Shown here piece after piece: positions 1 to 9,673 of a stretch of 64,000 nucleotides of DNA. The position numbers were made by a program, and so were the translations under genes. The notes below the pieces were generated by a model. It was not told the origin of the DNA and searched no databases. It saw only the letters and a program-made list of their open reading frames with translations. Each line of letters begins with the position of its first letter. Position 1 is the stretch's first letter. Source of the DNA: Rhynchopus euleeides (Eukaryota; Euglenozoa; Diplonemea; Diplonemida; Diplonemidae); NCBI GenBank assembly GCA_963210315.1, contig OY723290.1, positions 1,860,001-1,924,000 of the forward strand, in the 5' to 3' direction.

Positions 1-1018
1 CTGTTGCAGAGTGGGAGACCTGCGTGGTGCGACTTAGCTATCCATTGTGCAGCCAACTCTAACAAGATACCTACCATCCCCCTTGTAAATGTCCGCCCCT
101 CGAATCTCCTTGGAATTGTCCGCCTCGGGGCCTCCTGGGTGGGGGTGGACAATTACAAAGGTTTTTCTGGGTACTCAGGCCTGCAGTGCGTATGGATGAT
201 GTGAGGGATGTCAGGCGGTATCCACGCAGCATCAGGGGCGTCATCTGGCAGCACTGCAAGCCTGTGCCAGTGCATCGCTCTTTGAACGGCAGCCCCAACC
301 TGCCTCTTGTACATGATTCTCCAATCAGCAAGCCTCACCGGCTGCCATATCTGCGTGGCGTACATCGAACTCAGCACTTCAGCTGATGGGACAGTACTTC
401 TGGTGTCGTTGGTCAAGGTGGCCGAGACTGGCAGATTGAACAAGAGTCGGATGAGCACTGTCAGGTCAAATGAGTTGGGACCTGGAGTCACCGTCTGCAT
501 CTCTGGGTGGTCAGCGGTGCACGGTGGTGTACAGCCCTCAGTTGGACGCCCACTCTCCTGTGTGCAGGGCTCCTTCTCGCCACATCTAGGGGTCCCTTGT
601 CTTTTCGACAAATCGTGTCCCTCCACTTCCTCCATTCGTCATATCCTCATCACGACCACATCCTCTTGGCCATCCAGGTCCACATACGGCACGCCTGCTT
701 CTTCTGGTGACCCCGCTGTTGCAGATATGTCCTCGGAGGTGTAAAAGAGGGCCAGACAGACCGGAGATGCGGCCAGGACAAAGAACAGCTAAAAAGGCCT
801 CAAAAAGTGCGAAAAACGGCGAAAATACCGTTCATAGCAACACGATTTGAGGACCACGGGGGGGCATATTTTAGTGGTTTTTCATGCGCCGTGTACCCCA
901 ATGGTCTGCAGGAAGACATTTCCCCCATGGTAAGTCTGGGAATGTACGTAGGAGAAAATATTTCAAGTGCGCTTTAGTTTCCCGCCACGTACGTGGCGTT
1001 CCGTGTTTAAAGGGTTAA
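1..1018. mobile_element. right end of a putative piggyBac-like element, truncated by the window edge
   Basis: The segment ends at 1005-1018 with TTTAAAGGG followed by TTAA. Read inward this is TTAA-CCCTTTAA, the same terminus as the complete element at 3470-4484 (TTAA-CCCTTTAC). TTAA target duplications with CCC-starting ends are typical of the piggyBac superfamily. A subterminal palindrome around CCACGTACGTGG (about 986-997) resembles one near the end of the second element. The left end lies outside the window. The coding remnant inside is described separately. Confidence 0.4.
153..745 (-). pseudogene. decayed ORF inside the piggyBac-like element
   Basis: On the minus strand, coding-like text runs from about 745, through an acidic stretch (SEDISATAGSPEEAGVPYVD), across a stop near 640, into a 160-residue open frame ending at 153. 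The open frame has a Cys/Pro-rich first part and a helical second part (LADWRIMYKRQVGAAVQRAM). I do not recognise the family. An acidic leader fits a transposase N-terminus, but no DDE motif is visible. The in-frame stop and missing start suggest a dead copy. The plus-strand frame at 307-744 is Ser/Thr/Pro-rich and probably its shadow. Confidence 0.25.
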
Positions 1019-1062
1019 GCCCCCCCTGGGGGGTCTGGCAAGGGGGGGCTTAACCACAGGGG
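1012..1062. repeat. C/G-tract hairpin flanked by TTAA
   Basis: TTAAGCCCCCCC, a short spacer GGTCTGGCAAG, and GGGGGGGCTTAA form a hairpin stem of about 11-12 bp. A related arrangement (TTAAGTCCCCCCC ... GGGGGGGACTTAA with GCCAGACCC in the loop) occurs in the 54.5-54.9 kb region, so this is a dispersed repeat and not a gene-specific terminator. Confidence 0.6.
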
Positions 1063-1089
1063 GCCTCAAGTTGTCAATACCACCGCGAT

Positions 1090-1722
1090 GAGCCCGATGA
1101 CCTGAGGGCCATCCTCCAGCACCCCGTCGAGGGGCGCTACACCTTCACCCCCTCGCGAGCGGCTCATGAAAGCGATACAGGAGACGGGCGCTGTACGACG
1201 AGGCCGTACGGCTGGGGAAGAACCCAGTTCCGGAGGGGTTCATCCCCGAGGCGATGAAACGCCTAGTCGGGCGTGAGCTACGGGACTGGGCGGGCCTGGG
1301 AGGAGATGCGGGTCGAGACAGGTCGCAGCCCTGCACCTGGCCGCACAAGCTCTGGGGTTTGCGACGATCCGGCTGCAGGGACCGCGGCGTAGATCCAGCA
1401 GCCTGCACGAGGTGTAGCCATGCGGCACCGCCTACCCCTCCCATCCGGGGCCCCCCTCCAGCGCGCGCAGTTGCATCGGGGGGACGCGGAGCTGGTGAAG
1501 CAGCTCGCGGAGGCCTGCGTCAGGAAGAAGCGTGACGATGGCGAGTTCTGCGAAGCAAGAGCGCATCAGGTGGCTGCAGGAGGACCTGTGCCAGATCGAC
1601 GAGAGCATCATCCGCCGCTACATCCCCATGCAGCGTTTGAAGGAGGAGTTCCTGCGAAGAGCGATGCCCGGGACGCTGTGGAGCAGCTCCAGGCAAGGCT
1701 TCAATTTGAGGACCCGCCATAA
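1090..1722 (+). pseudogene. decayed coding remnant with several frameshifts
   Basis: Coding-like peptides can be followed only by changing frame. One piece around 1185-1300 reads RRALYDEAVRLGKNPVPEGF and continues to an Arg-Asp-Trp segment. A second piece around 1470-1535 contains ELVKQLAEACVRKKRDDGE. A third around 1552-1660 reads RIRWLQEDLCQIDESIIRRY, then returns to the earlier frame and ends DPP-stop at 1722. The pieces are helical and charged and look like one broken protein. I do not recognise the family. It ends just before the minisatellite. Confidence 0.3.
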
Positions 1723-1761
1723 ACATCCGCCCCCCCCCCCCTCCTGCGCCCCCAACCTCCG

Positions 1762-2703
1762 CATGACACAGTGTGCTGGAAGCCTGGGGGGGCATGACAC
1801 AGTGTGCTGGAAGCCTGGGGGGGCATGACACAGTGTGTTAGAAGCCTGGGGGGGCATGACACAGTGTGCCAGAAGCCTGGGGGGGCATGACACAGTGTGC
1901 TGGAAGCCTGGGGGGGCATGACACAGTGTGTTAGAAGCCTGGGGGGGCATGACACAGTGTGCCAGAAGCCTGGGGGGGCATGACACAGTGTGCTGGAAGC
2001 CTGGGGGGGCATGACACAGTGTGTTAGAAGCCTGGGGGGGCATGACACAGTGTGCCAGAAGCCTGGGGGGGCATGACACAGTGCGCTGGAAGCCTGGGGG
2101 GGTATGACACAGTGTGTTAGAAGCCTGGGGGGGCATGACCCAGTGTGTTAGAAGCCTGGGGGGGCATGACACACTGTGCCAGAAGCCTGGGGGGGCATGA
2201 CACAGTGTGTTAGAAGCCTGGGGGGGCATGGCACAGCGTGCTGGAAGCCTGGGGGGGCATGACACACTGTGGTAGAAGCCTGGGGGGCATGACACAGTGT
2301 GCTGGAAGCCTGGGGGGGCATGTCACAGTGTGTTAGAAGCCTGGGGGGGCATGACACAGTGTGTTAGAAGCCTGGGGGGGCATGACACAGTGTACTGGAA
2401 GCCTGGGGGGGCATGACACAGTGTGTTAGAAGCCTGGGGGGGCATGACACAGTGTACTGGAAGCCTGGGGGGGCATGACACAGTGTGTTAGAAGCCTGGG
2501 GGGGCATGACACAGTGTGCTGGAAGCCTGGGGGGGCATGACCCAGTGTGTTAGAAGCCTGGGGGGGCATGACACAGTGTGTTAGAAGCCTGGGGGGGCAT
2601 GACACAGTGTGCTAGAAGCCTGGGAGGCATGACACAGTGTGTTAGAAGCCTGGGGGGGTATGACACAGTGTGCTAGAAGCCTGGGGGGGCATGACACAGT
2701 GTG
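1762..2703. repeat. 31-bp minisatellite, about 30 tandem copies
   Basis: A unit beginning CATGACACAGTGTG and ending GAAGCCTGGGGGGG repeats with a 31-bp period (for example starts at 1762 and 1793). Copies differ mainly at the triplet after GTGTG (CTG, TTA or CCA), and a few have shortened G runs. Because 31 is not a multiple of three, all three frames stay open for long distances on the minus strand, giving artefactual open frames of up to 225 codons. I see no sign that it is translated. Confidence 0.95.
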
Positions 2704-3469
2704 TAAGGACCACGTGGGAGTATGTCACTTTGGAGCCAGTTTTGTGTGGACCCAATTTTTTCACCTCTGCCAGAAATTTTTTTTCGAGATTTTTCGCAAA
2801 TTTTGCATTGTCCCCAACACCCCTGTGTCACGGGACCTTCGCTCTGAGTCAGTGACACACAGTGACACAGAGCGAAGGCTTGGCGGCGTTTTTGCCGATT
2901 TCGCCTAAGGTGAAAAAAACCGCCTGTGTGACACACTGACACAATTTGACACAGTTTGGCACAGAGCGAAGGCCCCCAGTGCATGTGTGTCCTGGTCATG
3001 CCATGACCTGTGGTCAAGCATTGATGGGAGATTTTGTTTCCTGACGAAGGTTGCCGATTCTGAAATATATTTGGGCTATACATGTGAGCAGATTTCACGG
3101 GATGGGGCAAAAAAGGCATGCATTCTGCTGCCATTGGTTTGTCACTGCGATTCGCTAACACTGTTGTCGAGTGCGATGGTGGGGAACGCCAAGCCACACC
3201 CTCCTCCCACATACCTGACTACCCTTCACTCCTACGGCGTGAAGGCAGTCTGTGAGTCCTTCGGAGACTGGTGCCCCACTCGGTTCCCTGTTCGTTCAGT
3301 TTGGGCACATTGGATTTATCGCCCAGGTTACGTCCAACCAGGGCGGGGTTCTGCGAAGCTGGTGGTCATGCAGACACCCAACAAAGGTTTACGGGTATAT
3401 GCACGGTTGGTTGGGTCCCGGGACAATGGGCTTACCTCACCAACCTGATCCCATACTGTCTTTTTTGCT
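2704..3469. other. no gene recognised; short repeated motifs
   Basis: AT-richer sequence than the genes. The motif GACACAGAGCGAAGG or a close variant occurs around 2864 and 2958, and a similar CACAGAGCGAAG appears near 33578. No frame shows a recognisable protein. Confidence 0.5.
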
Positions 3470-4484
3470 TTAACCCTTTACGGTCTAGGCACCCCTGACT
3501 TATTTTTAGTTTTGGGGGGGCACTTTTGTGACTTCGGTGAACCTGACGCGACCACGCAGAACAGAAATGTCAAGTACCATAGTGGGGCTATTTTGACTCG
3601 CGGAATCCACGATTGCAAGAAATTTTGAAAAAATCCAAGCAGAAAATTCCTCAAATGGTCATCCTTTGTGCATCGCCCATGATGGCCTATTCCCCCCTCG
3701 AAAATCGGGGTGTCGGAATTTTCTCTCGAAAAAAATACGGGGTGGTGGTGAGTAGTGGTGGAAACAGGTGATAACTGTGACAGAATGAGCACAGTGGAAT
3801 TCTAGATCGAAAGAATCGGTCAATTTGGTGGAGCAGAACACTCCTGAGTGCCACCTCGGACTTGCAAGCCCTGTGGGCCCTGCCTGGTCAACTCCCATCA
3901 GTGGGGTACGGGATTTACGTACGGCCTTGCGGGTCAGTTCTTGGATTCCTTCTCATCAGCCCCAGGGTTCTCCATGATATTTTGAACAGCGGAATCCACC
4001 ATCGCGAGATATTCTGAAAAAGAATGAGCAGAAAATTCCTGAAGTGGGTCTCCTTTGTGCACCCCTCAAACATGCCTGACGTTCCCTCAAATTCGGGGGT
4101 GCTGGGAGGAGGCTGTTCCGTATCCGATGGTCGCGAAAATTGGCGGAACCACATGCAATATGTGACAGAATCGGCACAGCAGAATTCAAGATCACAAAAA
4201 TTGGTCAATTTAGTGGAGTAGAACATCACCAGGAATTGTAGGTCATGGTGGGGTCCATGAGGTGGGGAAATCGACCAAAAATCTGACTTTTTGTGAAATT
4301 CTCTTTCAGAAATAAAATATTCTCTGCTCCGCCTTTCTCGCCGAAACTGGTCGCATTTGATTCCGTTGTGCTCGAACATTTCGAGAATACAAAAATCGGT
4401 CAAAAAGTCGAAAATTAAAGCCATTTACTCAGGGATGCTAGACATAACCGTACATATATGTACGGTCCGCTGGTAAAGGGTTAA
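3470..4484. mobile_element. piggyBac-like non-autonomous element, about 1.0 kb
   Basis: TTAA occurs at 3470-3473 and 4481-4484. Immediately inside are CCCTTTAC on the left and GTAAAGGG on the right, an 8-bp terminal inverted repeat. TTAA duplication plus CCC-starting termini is the piggyBac signature. The interior has only short frames and no transposase. A near-terminal palindrome CCGTACATATATGTACGG lies at 4448-4465. The same terminal octamer core ends the element at 1-1018, so the two probably used the same transposase source. Confidence 0.6.
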
Positions 4485-5214
4485 ACTCACGAGGGCGTTG
4501 TATCCGCGTGTTCACGAATGATCCTGCACGACTCCAGCTATATTTTGAGATGTATCCAGCGTCCGAAAATGCCGCCTTTCATTTGCACTCCTTCTCCCTT
4601 GAGATCCGCTCGATTAGTGCCCCACACCCCACGGTTCCCACTTGGCGCCCTTGTTGCCATTGTTGTGTTCGCCTGAGGCTTCGCTTCCCTGAGTTCCTCC
4701 CGACTGTTTGGGTTAGGGAACATCGGGGCTATAAATACAGTCAAACCAATTCACCCTTGTCGTTATGGTTCTTCCAGTCACGACAGCCACGGAGACATTG
4801 CGGCCCGAAAATTGGTAGCCCCACTGGCGGCCAAGAGTCGCGAGTGGCAACACCATGCAATACGACCCCTGATACACTGCAATGAGTGGTTCACAATCGT
4901 GGAAAATGCAGGCCGCCTGGCGTTTGAAACAAAAATTGTCCGGGGTGGAGGCGGGGTGGTTCTGTGGCTCGACAGCTCCGCTGACGAGACAGGAATTTGT
5001 CGAAACGTCGTCTACAAAAACAGACGGCGGAGTGACCCAGCAATTCAGCATCGGAACAGGAAAAAAAACTCGAGGCAGTCAAGCGGCGGGCGCCATCTTT
5101 GGTCTTTGCAGGGTCCAGTGCAGAATGCAGGCGGGGGGAATCACACCCCGGCTCACACACACCCCCCTCCCTGCAGGTTTCTATTGACTTCTGTGGGGCG
5201 TCACCCACCCAACG
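4485..5214. other. region upstream of NDH2, no gene assigned
   Basis: A minus-strand frame (4713-5051) and plus-strand frames overlap here, but none shows a known family. The last part must contain the NDH2 promoter and 5' UTR. No TATA box or other clear promoter element stands out. Confidence 0.4.
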
Positions 5215-6915
5215 ATGTATCTTCTGTACAGCCGGGCAACTCTCACACGCGCTGCAGCGACACGGGCAGGCCTGTCGCTGCGACCTGAACGCCGAGCCTA
5301 TGCGACAGAGGCACCACGGGAGAAGGCTGTTGCCGTATCCCACCCAGAGGAGAAGCAGGCCGCGCTCAAGCCTGCCGAGGTGCAGCCCCTCTTCGACGGG
5401 AAGAAGCGCATTGTCGTGCTGGGTTCCGGCTGGGGCGGGTTCAACTTCTTGAGGAACATCGACACAAACAGATACGATGTTTCGTGCATCAGCCCCGCAA
5501 ACCACTTCCTGTTCACGCCGCTTCTCCCCTCATGCGCTGTCGGCACCCTTGAGTTCCGTGCGATCCAAGAGCCCGTCAGGACCATCCCGCGTTTAAAGTA
5601 TTTCCAGGCAAAGGCTGTGGGCCTCAAGAGGAACATCGGCGGCACCGCTATGACCCCGGAAGAGATTACAGGGGCCTCCGGAAACCACTTCTCGCCTGAG
5701 GGCGGTTCGGTCATCTGCAAGGACATCTTCAAGGGGGAGGAGTTCACCGTGCCCTATGACTACCTGGTGGTGACATGTGGGTCGAAGACACACACGTTCA
5801 ACACCCCTGGTGTGCAGGAGAGGGAGGGGCAGGACGTGTGTTTCCTGAAGCACCTCTACCATGCGCGCCAGGTGCGGCAGAGGATTCTGGAGTGCTTCGA
5901 GCGTGCCGCCATCCCCAGCGCCACGGAGGATGAGAAGAAGCAGCTCCTCTCCTTCGTCGTCGTCGGGGGCGGCCCCACCAGCTGCGAGTTCGTCGGAGAG
6001 CTGTACGACTTCATCGTGGAGGACTGCAGCAGGTGGTTCCCCGACCTCAAGACGTACGCCTCCGTCACCCTGGTGGAGGCAGGGCCTCAGATCCTCTCCT
6101 CGTTTGACAAGAAGCTGGGTGGGTATGTTCTTGCGAGGTTCAACAAGCGTTCCATCAACGTCAAGACGGGTGTTGCTGTGAAGTCGCTCGATGGGACCCG
6201 CGCAGTGCTCTCCGATGGGTCGTTCATGCCCTTCGGCCTGATGGTGTGGTCTGCAGGGCTGCAGCCTGTGAAGTTTGTCAGCGCGCTGGACTTCGAGAAG
6301 GGGCCGACGGGGCGCATCCTCACCGACACCAACCTGCGGGTGAAGGGGGAGGCGGACATCTTCGCCTTCGGCGACTGTGCGGTGATCGAGACGCAGCCCC
6401 TGCCCCCCATCGCACAGGCTGCCCTGCAGCAGGCGAAGTACCTTGCAGGCGTCTTCAACAAGGCGCCTGCAGGCAAAGCTCCGGTGCTGGATCCCAGCGA
6501 TGGCGGGACCCCCCCGCCCCCCTTCTCTTACCTGTCGCTGGGGTCGATGGCGATGCTCGGCGGGTGGCGGGCTGTGGCGGACTTCTCGCATGTGGGCCGC
6601 CCAGGGGATGAGTCTAACATCGGCAGTGTGACGGGGCAGACGGCATTCCTGCTGTGGCGCACGGCGTATTGGGGGCGCCAGGTCTCCTTCATCAACAAGA
6701 TCCTCATCCCGGTATGCATGTGGCAGGGGCAGCAGTTGAGTTGGGTGTCCCGGGTGGGGGTGGGGGTGGTTGTCTTCGCTCGTGTGGCAAATATAGTGTC
6801 GTTTTGGCCTGTTCCCTGTCCCGATGTTGTGCTGATGTCGCCACACCTCCCTACACCGCCACAGATGTACTGGTTCAAGGCCTGGCTCTTCGGGCGTGAC
6901 ATCAGCAGGTTCTAA
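5215..6915 (+). CDS. type II (alternative) NADH:ubiquinone dehydrogenase, mitochondrial, one intron
   Basis: The product should oxidise NADH and reduce quinone without proton pumping at the inner mitochondrial membrane. The gene is two exons, 5215-6711 and 6865-6915, giving 515 residues, normal for the family. The first 35 residues are rich in Arg, Ala and Ser with no acids (MYLLYSRATLTRAAATRAGL), a plausible mitochondrial presequence. The FAD-binding glycine motif GSGWGG is at residues 70-75. The second nucleotide-binding motif (VVVGGGPTSCEF) is near 245-257, and the distal FAD motif AFGDCA is near 386. Joining the exons gives LIPMYWFKAWLFGRDISRF, the conserved family C-terminus. Read through, the intron adds 51 residues that break this motif. 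The intergenic neighbours are transposons. Confidence 0.93.
   Translation: MYLLYSRATLTRAAATRAGLSLRPERRAYATEAPREKAVAVSHPEEKQAALKPAEVQPLFDGKKRIVVLGSGWGGFNFLRNIDTNRYDVSCISPANHFLFTPLLPSCAVGTLEFRAIQEPVRTIPRLKYFQAKAVGLKRNIGGTAMTPEEITGASGNHFSPEGGSVICKDIFKGEEFTVPYDYLVVTCGSKTHTFNTPGVQEREGQDVCFLKHLYHARQVRQRILECFERAAIPSATEDEKKQLLSFVVVGGGPTSCEFVGELYDFIVEDCSRWFPDLKTYASVTLVEAGPQILSSFDKKLGGYVLARFNKRSINVKTGVAVKSLDGTRAVLSDGSFMPFGLMVWSAGLQPVKFVSALDFEKGPTGRILTDTNLRVKGEADIFAFGDCAVIETQPLPPIAQAALQQAKYLAGVFNKAPAGKAPVLDPSDGGTPPPPFSYLSLGSMAMLGGWRAVADFSHVGRPGDESNIGSVTGQTAFLLWRTAYWGRQVSFINKILIPVCMWQGQQLSWVSRVGVGVVVFARVANIVSFWPVPCPDVVLMSPHLPTPPQMYWFKAWLFGRDISRF
6712..6864 (+). other. GT-AG intron in the NDH2 gene (153 bp)
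   Basis: The donor GTATGCATG follows codon 499 and the acceptor CCGCCACAG precedes ATGTACTGG. Its length is a multiple of three and it contains no in-frame stop, so retention would still give an open protein, but with the C-terminal motif split. Splicing restores the conserved end of the family, which is the main evidence for it. Confidence 0.88.
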
Positions 6916-7331
6916 GAAGGGGCGCACTACGGTTGCCCACAGTGGGAGGGATGTAGCCCAGGTGTATCGGGCTGGTCTCTGCAGTCACACTGAACATACT
7001 TGCTTCAGCAGTTGGTGCGGAACGAGCCCCTGCACAGTATGTAGTGTGGCTAGCACAGGTGGTGCGGCAACGTCGTTTCTGACAACCAGATGCATGACCC
7101 CTGCACATTCACCCTGCATGGCAGGGCAAGCGGCACACAACCAGCTAGGTTGCCACCAGGCATCTTTTCTGTTTTTTTTTCTCACCAATTCAACGCCTCT
7201 TTCTTCGTTATCTCTAACCCCGACTTCACATGCTCCTGCATGCGATACTATCCTATTCTTGCGTATTTTTGCTGACATGGTAACTGGTCTCTGACTCGGG
7301 CCACCTTTCACGATACCAGGATCCTCTCGTC
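6916..7331. other. 3' flank of NDH2; nothing else recognised
   Basis: This must hold the NDH2 3' UTR. No polyadenylation signal is distinct, and no conserved protein is seen in any frame. Confidence 0.4.
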
Positions 7332-7620
7332 CACGGTGGACTCCAGCGGCCCTAGCGGGTGTCAAAGACTCCCGCTAGCGGGAGTCTATACTCCCGCTAG
7401 GAGGAGTCTGACTCCCCCTAGCGGGAGTCTTTTCACCTATTTTCATCCATTTTTCCCATGATATAGTTACAGTCTACTGGCGTGGGGGGTAAAATCATGG
7501 TGGAAGAGGGATGGGGAGGGGCTTGTTTTGCTTCTGTCAGTTTCCCCGGACTCTGGACTACCTACCTATCCTCCTGGTAGCGGCTGCACCTGCGGAGGTG
7601 AGCGGTTAGAATTTGAGGTG

Positions 7621-8755
7621 TCAAAGTGCGGCCATCGCCTGTCGTAGTTGTGTTACACCTTGGGCAAGACAAGCCATCCTGCAGGCCTCATCTTCTTCGT
7701 CAGAACTGTCATCCCCCTCCTGCTGTGCGCGTTGGTCAAGCGTGCTCAAAGTCGCCTCGGATGACACGAATGGTGTGAAAGTCGCCCCCAGCGGGATTGG
7801 CATTTTGCACAAGCAGAGCGATAATTTGCGGTGTCCTTCGGGGAACCGGAACAGGAAGTAGGGCGCGCTGATGGGTTCAACGAAGTCCTGTGTGTTGCAG
7901 TGCACAAACCCCTTCTGCAGCTGTGTCAACTGTGTGCAAAGAACATACACAGCCAATCTATGAGCGTGTCGGGTGTGCAGACACGGACACAGAATGACTT
8001 CTCTATACCCGAGGATCCCGTCCTGCGACAGGTGCGCAACCTTCCAAGGCATGCCCGATGCGCGCCGCTTCTCTTCTGCCATCGCAAGATCTCTCTCGTA
8101 AGTTGCGGAGCTGGCGATTGTAACGGCATCTTTCTTGCGATGTCCGTTCTCTGCTTCTTCATTCGTCGTTGTTCTGCAGAGGCACTGCATCTTCTGGAGC
8201 CCACCAATGATGGAGACTGTGTACGTAGGCATTGCGCGTTGATCCCTTTTCGGCATGCTCCATCAACCAGTGAAATATATGCCCTGAGATCCGAGCACGC
8301 AAGAAGGGAATCCGGGCTGACTCATCCTTGCATCCCCAGAAGCGCCAGGGGATGTCTGCATACCGGAAATGCATGAGGTCTGCAAGGGAGACAAAGAGGT
8401 AGCGGAACAAGCCCTTGTAGGTGTGTCCTGTGACAGGCAAGCACGACCTTCCGGAACTGAGCACCTGTCCCATGCTGCGACACATTCAGTGCAAGGTTTG
8501 TACAGGTCTTGTCGAATATTTTTTTGTTGTCTCATCCAGTACCCTGATCAGCCGCATGGCGAGCCCCTTGCAGTCATGGAGTGCTGGGGTGACGTAGCGG
8601 GCATTGGGAAGCACACCTGCCAAGAGGGAGGGGTAGCCAGCCTCTTTCATCTCAGAGAGAGTCAGGTGCGGGTATCGATGCACCTGTTGATACCAGCGTT
8701 CTTCTGGGATGTCGCACAGTGAGCATCGGTGCCCTCGCCCCCCGCATCGCCTCAT
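7621..8755 (-). pseudogene. broken transposon gene with acidic C-terminus
   Basis: Three minus-strand frames read coding-like in succession: 8755-8486 (starts MRRCGGRGHRCSLCDIPEER, with a Cys/His cluster), 8485-8159 (aromatic-rich) and 8256-7621 (211 residues). They overlap or abut and need frame changes to join, so this copy appears inactivated. The last part contains a TYERD segment, then an AHRLAVYVL segment, and ends with the acidic run DDSSDEEDE. A similar order (AFERE, ARIFVYPL, acidic tail) appears in the 20.5-22.8 kb element, suggesting a common element-encoded protein. I do not recognise the family or see a catalytic triad. The histone-like ORF lies upstream on the same strand. Confidence 0.4.
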
Positions 8756-9020
8756 TGTTGCCCACTGCTGATCTATACTCCCGCTAGCGGGAGTTGGACT
8801 CCCCCTAGTTGAGACTCCCGAAAAGGGTTAAACCCGGTAGTGGTACCCTACCCCCGCTGGAGTCCACCGTGCAAGGCCGGATCAGCCCACGGGTGGGTTT
8901 GAGGAAGAAATCTGGGGGGGAAAATTTTGCTGCGACTTCCGGTTTCACCCGGCCGAACTCCAGCATCTATCCAGACCCACGGTGCCAAGCCGTTCGCCCG
9001 TGTCGCGATCATTCGCGGCT

Positions 9021-9401
9021 TCAGGCTGCCCCCGACGACACGTTTGTATCCTGCACCTTGCCATACTTCGCCTCCACCTTGTATATGACGGAGATCGCCC
9101 TCCTTCCGCATCGTTGCGACTTCCCTGACAGCGAACTTATCCATGTCAGGGAAGACATGGCGATGATTGCGTTGGCCACCTGGGTGCTGTGCTTGTGGAG
9201 CTCCTTGCTCAACACCGTTGCTAGGAGCCTTCTAATGGATCCCAGTGTCAGCACACTGCCCCCTTTTTTAACAGGGAAGGCCGTGCAAAAATCATGCACA
9301 ATGTTCGTCGCCTCCGCAGCCTCGGGACTCTCTGCGCTCTTCTTCTTCTTAATCGACTTTGCCGCCGGCTTCGCTGCCGGCTTCGTTGTCGTCTTCCCCA
9401 T
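9021..9401 (-). CDS. histone H2B-like small protein carried by a transposon
   Basis: This 126-residue frame starts with a Lys/Ala-rich tail (MGKTTTKPAAKPAAKSIKKK), like H2B N-termini. It then has VLTLGSIRRLLATVLSKELH followed by KHSTQVANAIIAM. That lines up with the H2B block from the TSREIQ helix through the conserved ELAKHA and the start of the C-terminal helix. The region equivalent to the long central helix is about a dozen residues short (IVHDFCTAFPVKKGG). From about residue 83 the frame loses this similarity, and another frame (around 9144-8900) looks more coding-like, so a frameshift is likely. It sits between the two right ends of the CACGGTGG element. The histone call is by eye and could be wrong. 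Confidence 0.4.
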   Translation of the reverse strand: MGKTTTKPAAKPAAKSIKKKKSAESPEAAEATNIVHDFCTAFPVKKGGSVLTLGSIRRLLATVLSKELHKHSTQVANAIIAMSSLTWISSLSGKSQRCGRRAISVIYKVEAKYGKVQDTNVSSGAA

Positions 9402-9673
9402 TTTTGTGAATCAGGTCTGCGAGCTGGGATGGGTGGAAACGTCCGTTTCGTTTGGTGTGGCTGTACTTCAGTGACGAGTGCCACATTGCATAGGTATCAT
9501 GGGAAAAATGAGTGAAAATAGGTGAAAAGACTCCCGCTAGGGGGAGTCAGACTCCCCCTAGCGGGAGTATAGACTCCCGCTAGCGGGAGTTGGACTCCCC
9601 CTAGTTGAGACTCCCGAAAAGGGTTACCCTACCCCCGCTGGAGTCCACCGTGTCTGTGTCTGACTTTTTGACA

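Larger units (their letters stand above)
7332..9652. mobile_element. CACGGTGG-ended DNA transposon, 2.3 kb, composite
   Basis: The left end starts CACGGTGGACTCCAGCGG at 7332 and the right end finishes with its inverted complement at 9652, flanked by TC on both sides. The terminal 100-150 bp are inverted copies of each other, built around the perfect palindrome GACTCCCGCTAGCGGGAGTC (7367-7386) and related blocks. A second right end lies inside at 8771-8871. The part between the two right ends carries a histone-like ORF, and the part to the left carries a broken minus-strand gene. Three further elements here share the CACGGTGG terminus. CACTA/EnSpm elements start with CAC, but the match goes no further, so assignment is open. 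Confidence 0.75.

Noticed and set aside
1618..2357. Minus-strand frames of 115-225 codons across the minisatellite
   Set aside because: They only exist because the 31-bp unit lacks stops on that strand. The translation is a repeated CHAPPGF-type peptide with no start context or conservation signal.
1762..2703. Regular short repeats that might be a CRISPR array
   Set aside because: The repeats are contiguous with no unique spacers, and the window is eukaryotic in character.
5593..6927. 444-codon minus-strand frame opposite NDH2
   Set aside because: It is the shadow of a GC-rich coding strand: Arg/His/Leu-rich with no domain, while the plus strand has unmistakable FAD motifs.
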